Positions 9,170 to 18,918 are shown, counted from the stretch's first letter. The stretch: DNA of 64,000 nt from Beijerinckiaceae bacterium (GCA_947476075.1 CANJPM010000001.1:1-64000), one strand, 5' to 3'. Made by a program: numbers and translations. The notes: a model not told the origin generated them from the sequence alone.

Positions 9170-9604
9170 ATGCGCGTTTCTCCTGTTGAGGGCGGATCTG
9201 AATCTGCCCATTCTGAATTTGCCCATTCTGAAGTTGCCAAGTCAGATTTGGCCGAGTGGACAGCCCCCGTCGTGATCGACGTCATCAGCGGCGCCTATGG
9301 CCGCCATCTGACGCAGCGTCCGGACTTCGCCCGGCCATTGTCCCAGGCCCATTTCAAAATCTGGCGCCACCTCCTCTCCGGGCAAATTGAAGACGCGATG
9401 GAAAGCCGCGAGCGCCTCAACGAAATCGCCGCCGAGGCTGGCGTCGACGAGGAGGCGATGCTGGAGGCTGACCGCGAGGTCCTGCTTGAGGTGTTGCAAT
9501 GCGTGCTGACGCGCTTTCAGCGGTCGCCCAATGTGGCTTGCGGCTACACGATGACGCTGGTGGATGCGGCCTCGTCGCTGGCCGTCGCCCGCGCCGCCGC
9601 CTGA
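9170..9604 (+). CDS. hypothetical protein
   Basis: ORF with AAAGG upstream of ATG 9170; short AHSEF/AHSEV/AKSDL repeats near N-terminus. Confidence 0.55.
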   Translation: MRVSPVEGGSESAHSEFAHSEVAKSDLAEWTAPVVIDVISGAYGRHLTQRPDFARPLSQAHFKIWRHLLSGQIEDAMESRERLNEIAAEAGVDEEAMLEADREVLLEVLQCVLTRFQRSPNVACGYTMTLVDAASSLAVARAAA

Positions 9605-9668
9605 AGGCTCGCGCCGCGGGGCGGTTTCCTGTACGACGGTTCAGGTTTCAACATGCAGGATAATCGCC

Positions 9669-10769
9669 TTGAGCACAGATTGGTCGCCCGACCAGACGCG
9701 CGCGCTTGATCAGGTTGGCCGCTGGCTCAATGGACGCGGCGGCAAGGATCAGGTGTTTCGCCTGTTTGGCTTTGCCGGCACCGGTAAAACGACGCTCGCC
9801 CGCCATGTTGCGGAGGGCGTGGAGGGCGACGTGCTGTTTGCCGCCTATACAGGCAAAGCCGCTTTGGTCATGCGCTCGCGCGGTTGCCCGGATGCGCGCA
9901 CAATACACTCGCTGATCTATCGCCCCAGAGAACTGGAGAGCGAAGAGCCTTCATTCGAACTCAATGGCGACAGCGACGCGGCCAAAGCCAAACTCATCGT
10001 CATCGACGAATGCTCGATGGTGGACGATGAATTGGGCCGCGATTTGTTGTCGTTCGGGCGCCCTGTGCTTGTGCTGGGCGATCCGGCGCAATTGCCGCCG
10101 GTCAAAGGCGGCGGCTTCTTCACCGAGTCCGAGCCCGACGCAATGTTGACGCAGGTTCATCGTCAGGCTGCGGGCGATCCCATCGTGCGCCTTTCGATGA
10201 TCGTGCGCGAAGGCGGGCGCCTGGAGCCGGGCGAATATGGGCAGACGCGCATCATCCGCCGTGACCAGATCGACGCGGAGGCTGTTACGCAGGCCGATCA
10301 GGTGCTGGTCGGACTCAATCGCACGCGCCGTCTTTACAACAAGCGCATGCGCGATTTGCTGGGCCGCACCAGCTCGACGCCCGAGCCCGGCGACAAGCTG
10401 GTGTGTCTGCGCAATGATCGCAAGAAAGGTCTTCTGAATGGCGGCGTCTGGCGTGTGCAAACGGCGACCGGCTTGCGCAACGGGCGCTTGCGGATGTCTG
10501 TGACGCCGGAGGAAGATCCCTCCGCCAAGCCCCAGCGCATCGGCGTTGTGCCGGCGTTTTTTGAAGGCGAGGACGAAGTGCCGTTCTCCTTGCGCCGCAA
10601 TTCAGACGAGTTTGATTTTGGCTACGCGCTCACCGTCCACAAGGCGCAAGGCTCGCAATGGGACGATGTGGTTTTGTTCGACGAATCCTTTGCCTTCCGC
10701 GAGCATCGTAATCGCTGGCTCTATACGGGCGTGACGCGCGCGGCCAAGCGCCTCACGATTGTGGTGTAA
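9669..10769 (+). CDS. ATP-dependent RecD-like DNA helicase (AAA family)
   Basis: GFAGTGKTTLARH, VIDECSMVDDELGRDLLSFGRPVLVLGDPAQLPPVKGGGFF, C-terminal ALTVHKAQGSQWDDVVLFDES. TTG start inferred. Confidence 0.85.
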   Translation: MSTDWSPDQTRALDQVGRWLNGRGGKDQVFRLFGFAGTGKTTLARHVAEGVEGDVLFAAYTGKAALVMRSRGCPDARTIHSLIYRPRELESEEPSFELNGDSDAAKAKLIVIDECSMVDDELGRDLLSFGRPVLVLGDPAQLPPVKGGGFFTESEPDAMLTQVHRQAAGDPIVRLSMIVREGGRLEPGEYGQTRIIRRDQIDAEAVTQADQVLVGLNRTRRLYNKRMRDLLGRTSSTPEPGDKLVCLRNDRKKGLLNGGVWRVQTATGLRNGRLRMSVTPEEDPSAKPQRIGVVPAFFEGEDEVPFSLRRNSDEFDFGYALTVHKAQGSQWDDVVLFDESFAFREHRNRWLYTGVTRAAKRLTIVV

Positions 10770-10772
10770 TCC

Positions 10773-11297
10773 ATGGCTGATTATGCGCAGGCGGTTCTCG
10801 AATTCATCAAGACGCATCAGGAATGGGCGCCGCCGATCGTCTTCCTGCTGGCGTTCGCCGAATCCCTGGCCTTCCTTGCTTTGCTTGTGCCCGCGACCGT
10901 CATTTTGTGGGGCGTGGGCGCACTGATAGGCGCAGCGGGTCTTGATTTCTGGCCGATCTGGCTGGCGGCCGCCATTGGCGCAGGCTTGGGCGACTGGCTG
11001 TCATATTGGCTCGGGGTTCACTTTCACGAACAGATCGCGCGCATGTGGCCGATCCGCAATTATCCAGATCTGTTGCCGCGTGGACGCAGGTTCTTTGAAA
11101 AATGGGGCGCGTTCGGCGTGTTTGGCGGACGTTTTTTCGGGCCGCTGCGCGCCGCCGTGCCGCTGGCGGCGGGCGCTTGCCAAATGCCGCGCCTGACCTT
11201 CCAGTTCGCCAACTGGACATCGGCTTTTGCATGGGCGACGACGACGCTGACGCCCGGCATTCTGGGCGCGGAATGGCTGATTGGGAAAATCTGGTAG
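10773..11297 (+). CDS. DedA-family membrane protein
   Basis: GAGLGDWLSYWLGVHF...KWGAFGVFGGRFFGPLRAAVPLAAG typical of DedA/VTT domain. Confidence 0.88.
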   Translation: MADYAQAVLEFIKTHQEWAPPIVFLLAFAESLAFLALLVPATVILWGVGALIGAAGLDFWPIWLAAAIGAGLGDWLSYWLGVHFHEQIARMWPIRNYPDLLPRGRRFFEKWGAFGVFGGRFFGPLRAAVPLAAGACQMPRLTFQFANWTSAFAWATTTLTPGILGAEWLIGKIW

Positions 11298-11389
11298 CGC
11301 GCGAACCGATTTACCCCTGTTTTGCCTTCTGCTAGTCTTTCCCAAAATGGCTGTTCGATCCAGAGAACGCCTTGATAACGGGGAGGGGC

Positions 11390-11884
11390 ATGATCACATT
11401 TCTCCTGATCTTGCATGGTTTGGCCGCTGTGGTTTTACTTGGCGGGCTGACGCATCAGGCTGTCGCCGCGATCTGGCCGGCCCGCAAAGGCGCTGGCAAA
11501 CACGCGAACGCGGCGATTGCGAATTCGTTTCGCGCGGTTAATGCGCGGCTCTACACGAACACAAACGTCGTTTTATATGTCGTCACCTTCGTGCTCGGCG
11601 GGCTGATTTATCCTGCCTATCGCGTGGCTGTGCGGACATGGATCGAGAACGCGCGGCTGTGGTCGATCAGCGGGATGTTTGAGATCAAGGAGCAGTTTCT
11701 CGCCATCGGACTTGGCATGTTGCCGCTCTATTGGTTGCTCTGGCGCCATCAGCCCGATCAGCCGCCCGATCCGCAATTTGCCAGCGCCCGCGCTTGGGTC
11801 ACGGGCATTTTATGCGTCGTCGTCTGGTATTCATTTCTTGCGGGCCATATCGTCAACAACGTGCGGGGGCTGTTTGGACAATGA
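11390..11884 (+). CDS. small polytopic membrane protein, hypothetical
   Basis: MITFLLILHGLAAVVLLGGLTHQAVAAIWPARKG...; 4 hydrophobic segments. Confidence 0.7.
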   Translation: MITFLLILHGLAAVVLLGGLTHQAVAAIWPARKGAGKHANAAIANSFRAVNARLYTNTNVVLYVVTFVLGGLIYPAYRVAVRTWIENARLWSISGMFEIKEQFLAIGLGMLPLYWLLWRHQPDQPPDPQFASARAWVTGILCVVVWYSFLAGHIVNNVRGLFGQ

Positions 11885-12204
11885 CCACTCAAATGCGCGC
11901 CTTCACGCTGTTCTCGGCTTTGTTCGCTGTTGTCTATGTCGTTTGCGTCGAGATGAATCTGGCGCTTGTCACGTATCATCCCCGTCTTGGACAATGGGAC
12001 ATTGGAACCGTTCCCGCCCGCACCGGGCCGGCCATGTACTGGTTTGGCTGGCTTGCTTCTGCTGGATTGGCCGCCGCGCTGGCGACGCTGCTCGCCACGC
12101 CATTGCTGCGCCGCATCGGGCCGCCGGTCTGGATCGGCTGGGCGGTTCCGCTGGCCTCCATGCTGGCGTTCTTCTGGTTCCTGCGTTCGTTTTTTCTGCG
12201 TTGA
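11881..12204 (+). CDS. small polytopic membrane protein, hypothetical
   Basis: ATGA overlap with upstream CDS; about 3 hydrophobic segments. Confidence 0.7.
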   Translation: MTTQMRAFTLFSALFAVVYVVCVEMNLALVTYHPRLGQWDIGTVPARTGPAMYWFGWLASAGLAAALATLLATPLLRRIGPPVWIGWAVPLASMLAFFWFLRSFFLR

Positions 12205-12215
12205 GGGTGCAAAAC

Positions 12216-12617
12216 ATGCATGCGTCCTGCTTGTCCTTGCGTTTGGCTCTCCTGGCTGCCTTCGTAGCCTTTGCCTCGCCATTTGCGCATGCAGGCGACG
12301 CCGACTTGCAAGCCATTGAGGGCGACAAGGAGAACGGCCCGCCGTTTTTTGGCGAGGCGATGGACGTAAAGGGCATGCGCCCGCTGGAGGGCGTGCGTAT
12401 TCGCGCGCAGGTGAAGGGGCAGCCTTTACCGGTGTTCGTGAATACGAGCGACGAGGGGCGCTTCAGCCTGCGCGGCTTTGGCAAGAGCGTCGATCCTGAA
12501 AACGTCGATGTGCAATGCTCCATGGACGGCTATCGTCTGCTCGATCTGACGCGCCGGCGCGTCTCGAAGGCGGCGGATGCAGCGACGGTCGTCGAGTGTC
12601 TGTTCGAAAAGCGATGA
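12216..12617 (+). CDS. secreted protein with carboxypeptidase-regulatory-like (Ig-like) domain
   Basis: Signal peptide ending AHA; GMRPLEGVRIRAQVKGQPLPVFVNTSDEGRFSLRGFGK. Confidence 0.6.
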   Translation: MHASCLSLRLALLAAFVAFASPFAHAGDADLQAIEGDKENGPPFFGEAMDVKGMRPLEGVRIRAQVKGQPLPVFVNTSDEGRFSLRGFGKSVDPENVDVQCSMDGYRLLDLTRRRVSKAADAATVVECLFEKR

Positions 12618-14248
12618 AGGGGCCGCGCTGCGCTCTGGCGTTTGCGCTTTTTGCATTCACGCCTGCGCTCGCTGTCGATCTCATCGTGCATAATGCGCGC
12701 ATCGTCACGCTCGATCAGGCGCAGCCGTTCGCGCAGGCGCTCGCAATCGATCATGAGCGGATCGCCTCCATCGGCGCCGATGCAGACGTTCTCGCGCTGG
12801 CCGGCGGCGGAACCCGCATGATTGACGCAGGCGGGCGCACAATTATTCCCGGCCTCATCGATTCCCACATCCACGCCATTCGCGCCGGGCTCACCTTCGC
12901 TCAGGAGGCGAGCTTTGAGGGTGCGCGCACGATTGGCGAGGCGATGGAGCGGCTGCGCATGGCTGGCGCGCGCGATGGCGGCGACAGCTGGATTGTGGTT
13001 GGCGGCGGGTGGACGGCGCAGCAATTTGCCGAGGACCGCCGTCCCACGGGTGCGGAGATAGAGGCGGCGGCGCCGGGGCGGCGTGTTTACGTGCAGGCGT
13101 TCTACCGCGCGGCGTTTCTCTCTCTGGCCGCGCAGCAGACGCTGGGCGTCGACGCTGAAAACCCTCCGCCGGGAACCATTTTTGAACGCGACGACAACGG
13201 CGCCTCCACGGGCTGGCTTACCGGCGACGTCGCTGCGATCACGGCGCTGTGGGAGCGTTTGCCCAAGCCTGGATTGCAGGAGGCGATGAGCAGCACGCGC
13301 GTTTTCTTCGCCCGGCTCAACGCCTATGGGGTGACGGGCGTCATCGATCCTGGCGGCCACAACCTTGCGCGCTCAGATTATGCGGCGCTCTTTGCCCTGT
13401 GGCGCCAGCGCGAGTTGAATTTGCGCGTCGCTTTTTTCGTGAGCGCCCAGACAAAGGGCGCCGAGCGCGCCGATTTCGAGCGCGATCTGCGTTTTGCGCC
13501 CATGGGTTTTGGAGATCGCTGGCTGCGCTTCAACGGCATCGGCGAGCGCGTGACGTTTGGCATGTACAATAACGACAAGCCTGACGCCGCAGACATCGCC
13601 GCTTTTGAAGACATCGCCCATTGGGCTGCGCGCAGCGGACTTGCGATGACGGTTCACTGGAACAATCAGCGCTCCATTGGCCCGCTGCTCGACCTCTTCG
13701 CGCGCGTCGGGCGCAAGTTTGATCTGGCGTCTTTGCGCTGGTCGGTCGCCCACATTCACGACGCCGAGCCGGAAACCCTTGCGCGCCTGCATCAACTCGG
13801 GCTGGGATGGCTGACGCAGAATGCGCCTTATTTTGCAGCGCCCGCTTTCATTCGCTCCATGTCGGCCTCGCGCAGGGCTTTGGTTCCGGCCATATCCAGC
13901 GCGCTGGAGATGGGGATGAAGGTGGGGGCTGGCACCGACGCCACCCGCGTCATGTCCTATAATCCTTTCATCGCGCTGCAATGGCTGGTCGATGGACGCA
14001 CCATCGATGGACAGGAGACGCGCGCGCAAAACCAGCGTCCCTCGCGTGAAGAAGCGCTGCGGCTTTGGACTCAGGGCGGTGCATGGTTTGCTTTTGCCGA
14101 GAGCGAGCGCGGAACTCTGTCACGCGGCATGCTGGCTGATTTTGCGGTTCTCACGGACGATTATTTTTCCGTGCCGACGGGCCAGATCGGCTCTATCGGT
14201 TCATGGCTCACGGTCGTTGGGGGGCGCGTGGTTCACGCGTCCCCCTGA
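12614..14248 (+). CDS. amidohydrolase family protein (YtcJ-like), with signal peptide
   Basis: VDLIVHNARIVTLDQ...GRTIIPGLIDSHIHAI...TDATRVMSYNPFIAL; ATGA overlap with upstream gene. Confidence 0.88.
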   Translation: MKGPRCALAFALFAFTPALAVDLIVHNARIVTLDQAQPFAQALAIDHERIASIGADADVLALAGGGTRMIDAGGRTIIPGLIDSHIHAIRAGLTFAQEASFEGARTIGEAMERLRMAGARDGGDSWIVVGGGWTAQQFAEDRRPTGAEIEAAAPGRRVYVQAFYRAAFLSLAAQQTLGVDAENPPPGTIFERDDNGASTGWLTGDVAAITALWERLPKPGLQEAMSSTRVFFARLNAYGVTGVIDPGGHNLARSDYAALFALWRQRELNLRVAFFVSAQTKGAERADFERDLRFAPMGFGDRWLRFNGIGERVTFGMYNNDKPDAADIAAFEDIAHWAARSGLAMTVHWNNQRSIGPLLDLFARVGRKFDLASLRWSVAHIHDAEPETLARLHQLGLGWLTQNAPYFAAPAFIRSMSASRRALVPAISSALEMGMKVGAGTDATRVMSYNPFIALQWLVDGRTIDGQETRAQNQRPSREEALRLWTQGGAWFAFAESERGTLSRGMLADFAVLTDDYFSVPTGQIGSIGSWLTVVGGRVVHASP

Positions 14249-14263
14249 CGTTTTTCGCGTTCG

Positions 14264-16441
14264 CTATTTTGCGAGCGGGTTGGGGCGCAGCTGGAAGTGC
14301 GCGGCCAGGGGCTTCGTGCCTTTGCCGCCTTCGATCAGCCACGGGGTGCGGTCGCCATTGGCGGCCCACAGGCCGCGACCTTTCCAGCCAGCTTTTGCAT
14401 CGTCGATACGGCCGTCAAACCCCTTGGCGTAGAAGCCGAGCGGATAGGGCACGCGCAGGTTCAGCATCTTGCCGTCCTTGAGCGCGATCAGGCCGTCGTT
14501 GAGATTGCCGGTAGACATGGGAATGTCTTCGCCAAGCCCGAACGTATTGTGGTGGTCGACCCAGGAATAATAGCTCGACTCGGCGCTGTTATCGCCAATG
14601 CCATCAAAGCCGGGGCCGGGATATTTGTGGAACGTCCAGCCTTCCGGGCAATGGTCGCCGGTGGCCTTTGGTCCGTTGAGCGGGCCTTTGCATTTGGAGC
14701 GGTCGAAAGCGCCCATGTGTCCGCTGGCCAGCGACACCCAGACCACGCCCTTCTTGTCGATGTCGCCGCCGCGCGGACCAAAGCCGGGTAGAGGCACATT
14801 GTAGATTTCCGTCAGCGCCGTCTCTGAGGGATTGGCGCCGGGCTGGATGCGCACGACTGCGCCGGGATTGGAGCGGAACGAGCCCCAGATTGAACCGTCG
14901 GTGGGGTGCGGCATCACGGCGTAGAAGCTCGCCACGATGCGTTTGTCCTTGGCGGGATCGACCGGCTGGTTTGGCTCGACGGCTTCATCGCGGCGACCGT
15001 TGCCGTTGGTGTCGAGCACCAAAGTCGTCCAGCCTTGCGCCTTCTGGATGTCGCCGGTCTCGTCCAGCAGCTTGGTGTTGATCCAGCCGACGACGGGTCC
15101 GCCGCCGCTCATCCAGACAGTTTCGTTCTTGTCGTAGCCAAATTGCAGATGGTGGGCGCCAAAGCAGGTCTGGAGCGCGGTGTATTTCTGCGTTTTGGGA
15201 TCAAACATCGTCACGCGGCGATTGGTGCGATCCAGCGGAAACGCCTTTGCCGACGGGTGGTCCGAGCCCTTCTTGCAGAAGTCGGGGTTTTCCGGGCGAT
15301 GGCCGGTGGCCGCCATCCACAGGCGGCCTTGGGCGTCAAACATCGCGTTGTGATTGTTGGCCTTGCTGTTCCAGATTTTTTCCTCGCCCCAATAGGCGGA
15401 CGCCTGCAACGGGTCTTTCGAGGCCGCGTGCCCTGGCCCGAGCGCCTCGGGCGTATCGGCGGATACGGGCATGCGGAACGTGGACGCGACGTTCTTCACC
15501 GGGTCGAGAATCGGCATATCGTCGGACGAATATTCAGGCGACCCATAGAGCGGACCATAGGCGTTGACGGTCGGGTTGCGCCGGTCGCTGGCGATCAGAT
15601 CGTGGATGTATTGTTTCTCATTCATCCAGTCGCGCAGCGTGACGACGATGTTGCGCTCTTCGCCGCTGGGGCGCTGCGGCCTGGTCTTTGGCAATTCTCC
15701 CTTGGCGACGGCTTGTGTCCAGTCGCCGAAATATTTCGTCGGCACCGTGTTGAGCTGGCCGGCGACGATGTTGACCATGCTTTCCCCGGCCTGACCCGCC
15801 TGAATGCGGCGCAGCCAAGCCTCTTCATGGCTGGCGAATTCGCCAAACGCCTTGGGAATGGTGCGCGTCGACAATTGCCCCAATTGATGGCACCCGACGC
15901 AGCCGTTGTTCTTCATCAGGTTCAGCCAATCGGTGGCGCTGATGTTCTTGGGAATGTCGCCCGCGCCGCCAAACTGGTCGGCGCCGGGAATCTTCAGCAT
16001 CGAATACCAATAGATCGCCGGATAATATTGCGCGGCGGCCGCCTCATTGGGAGCGGTCTTTGCGGCAAGCTCGATCTGCTTGCCGGGCTCGGATTTCACC
16101 TTGTCTGAATCAACCAGTCCATAGCCGCGCACCCAGACATCGTAGCTGGCCTTGGGCAGATCGGGCAGAACAAAGCGGCCCTGATCGTCGGTGACGACAA
16201 TTTTGATGAAGCGCACCGCCAGATCGCGGGTTTCCGCGATGACCCAGACGCCGGCTTCAGGACCATTGGGTCCACGCACCACGCCGCCGATGTCGTCGGA
16301 ATCAATAGCCACTGATTGGGCGGTCGGCTGCTGGGCGAAGACCGGGCTCATCCCGATGAAGCCCATTGCCGCTGCGCCAATCACGGCGGTTAAAGTTGCC
16401 GCGCCCAAAGCCGACGCGCGCAGGTTGCTGATCGCTCCCAT
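14264..16441 (-). CDS. secreted carboxypeptidase-regulatory-like / c-heme (CXXCH) / beta-propeller-like protein
   Basis: Signal peptide to VFAQQ; GVVRGPNGPEAGVWVIAETRD...VTDDQGRFVLPDLPKASYDVWVRGYGL; single NNGCVGCHQLG; repeated W/G-rich propeller-like segments. GGAGGA upstream of ATG 16441. Confidence 0.75.
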   Translation of the reverse strand: MGAISNLRASALGAATLTAVIGAAAMGFIGMSPVFAQQPTAQSVAIDSDDIGGVVRGPNGPEAGVWVIAETRDLAVRFIKIVVTDDQGRFVLPDLPKASYDVWVRGYGLVDSDKVKSEPGKQIELAAKTAPNEAAAAQYYPAIYWYSMLKIPGADQFGGAGDIPKNISATDWLNLMKNNGCVGCHQLGQLSTRTIPKAFGEFASHEEAWLRRIQAGQAGESMVNIVAGQLNTVPTKYFGDWTQAVAKGELPKTRPQRPSGEERNIVVTLRDWMNEKQYIHDLIASDRRNPTVNAYGPLYGSPEYSSDDMPILDPVKNVASTFRMPVSADTPEALGPGHAASKDPLQASAYWGEEKIWNSKANNHNAMFDAQGRLWMAATGHRPENPDFCKKGSDHPSAKAFPLDRTNRRVTMFDPKTQKYTALQTCFGAHHLQFGYDKNETVWMSGGGPVVGWINTKLLDETGDIQKAQGWTTLVLDTNGNGRRDEAVEPNQPVDPAKDKRIVASFYAVMPHPTDGSIWGSFRSNPGAVVRIQPGANPSETALTEIYNVPLPGFGPRGGDIDKKGVVWVSLASGHMGAFDRSKCKGPLNGPKATGDHCPEGWTFHKYPGPGFDGIGDNSAESSYYSWVDHHNTFGLGEDIPMSTGNLNDGLIALKDGKMLNLRVPYPLGFYAKGFDGRIDDAKAGWKGRGLWAANGDRTPWLIEGGKGTKPLAAHFQLRPNPLAK

Positions 16442-16705
16442 GCTATCCTCCCCATTGTCCGCCGTGCTGATGCAGCGGATCATGGCGGCAGTCTATCGCC
16501 TTGGACGCAGCGCGCCAGCGCAAAATCGTGGAAATACGTAGGTTGTTCCCCAGCCAGGATCGCCGCGCTTGATGAAAGTTTTCAGGAACGCCTCAAGCAA
16601 CCGGCTCAAGGCGTTCCCTTCATTGGCGTCAGCCCCAAGCCCCCGCACAGGTGCAAAAACTGGAAAACCTGTGACTTGGCAATAAAATGGCGCGCGAGGT
16701 AAGGC

Positions 16706-16733
16706 GTCATGGCAAAGAGGTCATGGCAAAGAG
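16706..16733. repeat. 2 x 14-bp tandem repeat GTCATGGCAAAGAG
   Basis: Exact tandem copies in intergenic region upstream of hemA. Confidence 0.9.
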
Positions 16734-16983
16734 GTCGTGACCGGCCGCCTGCGCCGTTGCGAATCTCGCGGCAAACGTCCTGAAATCTGATCCAGCGTGA
16801 AGACGGGCTGCGTAAAGGCCGTACACTGTGACGATCCGCCTCTCGCGCCTCGACCTGAAAATGGATATGTGATTTTATGATCTTTCCAGACAGGCCGGGA
16901 AGCGAATGCGGTTCATTGTATCCGTTCCCCGGTCGCTGCCGTAGCCTGCAAAAGGCTCCGGTCCAGGCGGGGACGGCTTGAGT

Positions 16984-18249
16984 ATGGATTACAGGCGGCA
17001 CTTCGGTCAGGCGATCGATCGTCTTCGCGACGAACGGCGCTATCGCGTTTTTGCCGACCTTGAACGCGATTCCTCGCGCTTTCCGCACGCGCGCTGGCGC
17101 CCGGACGGACCGGACGGGCCGTCTCGCGATGTCGTAATCTGGTGCTCGAACGATTATCTGGCTATGGGCCAGCACCCTGACGTCATCGCCGCCATGAGCA
17201 AGGCGGCGCACGCCTTTGGCGCCGGCGCCGGCGGCACCCGCAATATTTCCGGCAACAGCCATCCGCTTGTGAAGCTTGAGGCTGAATTGGCCGATTTGCA
17301 CGGCAAGGCCTCCGCTCTTGCGTTCACGTCTGGCTGGGTCTCCAATCTGGCCGCGATTTCGACGATTGCGCAATTGCTGCCCGATTGCCTGATCATCTCC
17401 GACGCCCTCAACCACAATTCGATGATTGAGGGCGTGAAGCGTTCGGGTGCGCAAAAGCAGATCTTCAGGCACAATGACATGGAGCATCTGGAACAGCTGC
17501 TGAAGGCGTCCGGGCGCGGGCGCGCCAAGCTGATCGTCTTCGAGAGCCTGTACTCCATGGATGGCGACATCGCACCGGTGAAGCGCATTTGCGAGCTGGC
17601 GGAACAGTACAACGCGATGACCTATGTGGACGAAGTGCATGCGGTGGGCATGTACGGCGCCCATGGCGGCGGCATTTGCGAGCGCGAAGGCGTGATGGAT
17701 CGCATCGACGTGATCGAGGGCACGCTGGCCAAGGGCTTTGGCACGCTGGGCGGCTATATCGCCGCCGATCAGGTCATCATCGACGCTGTGCGCAGCTATG
17801 CGCCCTCGTTCATCTTCACGACTGCGTTGCCGCCAGCCGTGGCGGCAGCCGCGCACGCCGCCGTGAAATTGCTCAAGACGTCGGACGTCGAGCGCCATGG
17901 CCAGCAGCGGCAGGTGGCGCAGACCAAGGCGGCTTTGGCTGCCGCAGGCATTCCGGTGATGGAGAATCCCTCACACATTGTGCCTGTGTTCGTGGGCGAT
18001 GCGGAGCTTTGCAAGACGGCGAGCGACATGTTGCTGGAGCGCCATGACATCTACATCCAGCCGATCAATTACCCCACGGTCGCGCGCGGCGCCGAGCGTC
18101 TGCGCATTACGCCCACCCCGGCCCATACCGACGCGCATGTGGCGGCGCTGGTGGCCGCGATGAGCGACGTTTGGCAGCGGCTGGGATTGCCGCGCAAGGC
18201 GCCCCGGCACGCGAGCGCGGCCGGTTATGGCGCGGTGGCCGCCGAATAG
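16984..18249 (+). CDS. hemA: 5-aminolevulinate synthase
   Basis: [76 protein letters not shown]. Confidence 0.97.
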   Translation: MDYRRHFGQAIDRLRDERRYRVFADLERDSSRFPHARWRPDGPDGPSRDVVIWCSNDYLAMGQHPDVIAAMSKAAHAFGAGAGGTRNISGNSHPLVKLEAELADLHGKASALAFTSGWVSNLAAISTIAQLLPDCLIISDALNHNSMIEGVKRSGAQKQIFRHNDMEHLEQLLKASGRGRAKLIVFESLYSMDGDIAPVKRICELAEQYNAMTYVDEVHAVGMYGAHGGGICEREGVMDRIDVIEGTLAKGFGTLGGYIAADQVIIDAVRSYAPSFIFTTALPPAVAAAAHAAVKLLKTSDVERHGQQRQVAQTKAALAAAGIPVMENPSHIVPVFVGDAELCKTASDMLLERHDIYIQPINYPTVARGAERLRITPTPAHTDAHVAALVAAMSDVWQRLGLPRKAPRHASAAGYGAVAAE

Positions 18250-18726
18250 TCAGAAGGTTTTAGCCAGCTCATTGCTGTCTTCAGGGCCAAATTCAGACTC
18301 AAAGATATCGTCGTCCTGCTGTTGAACGAGATAGCCGCGCTCCAGAAAAAACCGCCGCGCCGCGCGGCTCGCGCTCACATGCAGGCTGGGCAATCGCAAC
18401 GCCCGGGCGCTGTCTTCCATATGCTTGAGCAAAGCTGCGCTGACTCCTGAAAAGCGCGCTTCCGGCGCCACATAGAGCAACAGCAAATCTCCGGCGCCGG
18501 TATAGACGCCGACGCCGACAAGTGCGCCGCCCCGCTCAGCCACAAAGGCGAATGAGCCCGGAGTCTCGATCCACGCGCGCATGTTTTTCGCGCTCTTGTT
18601 GCAGAGCCAGCCTTCCATCGTCATGAAATCGTTCTGGTGATCTTCGACGCAAAGCTGCGTGATCGAGCGCCGCACCAGGTCGATTGCGGCCTCTGCCTCA
18701 GCAGGCGATGCAGGACGAATGTTCAT
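18250..18726 (-). CDS. GNAT family N-acetyltransferase
   Basis: MNIRPASPAEAEAAIDLVRRSI...LLLLYVAPEARFSGVSAALLKHMED. Confidence 0.85.
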   Translation of the reverse strand: MNIRPASPAEAEAAIDLVRRSITQLCVEDHQNDFMTMEGWLCNKSAKNMRAWIETPGSFAFVAERGGALVGVGVYTGAGDLLLLYVAPEARFSGVSAALLKHMEDSARALRLPSLHVSASRAARRFFLERGYLVQQQDDDIFESEFGPEDSNELAKTF

Positions 18727-18770
18727 GGTCGTTTCCTTGTTTGGCGGGTTTATAACGGATGTTTGGACAA

Positions 18771-18906
18771 CGCGCTCTTCCTTCTCCCGCGCGCGGGAGA
18801 AGGAAGAGCGCGGAGCGCGACGGATGAGGGTTTTTGCGAGCTTCAAAGCGCCCTCATCCGGCATTTGCTGACGCAAACGCCACCTTCTCCCGCAGGCGGG
18901 AGAAGG
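18771..18906. repeat. multi-hairpin REP-like element (copy A) starting with a perfect 42-bp palindrome
   Basis: 42-bp palindrome 18771-18812; CGGATGAGGG/CCCTCATCCG arms 18821-18830/18851-18860; TTTGCTGACGCAAA 18864-18877; CCTTCTCCCGCAGGCGGGAGAAGG 18883-18906. Confidence 0.9.
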
Positions 18907-18918
18907 AAGAAGCGCGCC

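Noticed and set aside
12530-13360. 276-aa minus-strand ORF over amidohydrolase
   Set aside because: Shadow ORF; amidohydrolase has conserved motifs in sense frame.
14906-16108. 400-aa plus-strand ORF
   Set aside because: Antisense to the heme/propeller CDS, which has signal peptide, RBS and domain motifs.
16606-17898. 430-aa minus-strand ORF opposite hemA
   Set aside because: Antisense shadow of a clear ALAS gene; His/Arg/Gln-rich composition typical of GC-rich antisense frames.
18771-18906. CRISPR array
   Set aside because: Repeats are palindromic hairpins with no regular spacing or spacers and no cas genes.
18771-18906. simple rho-independent terminator
   Set aside because: Several hairpins with no terminal T tract after the outer ones, and a second copy 45 kb away; a repeat family fits better, though termination may be a secondary role.
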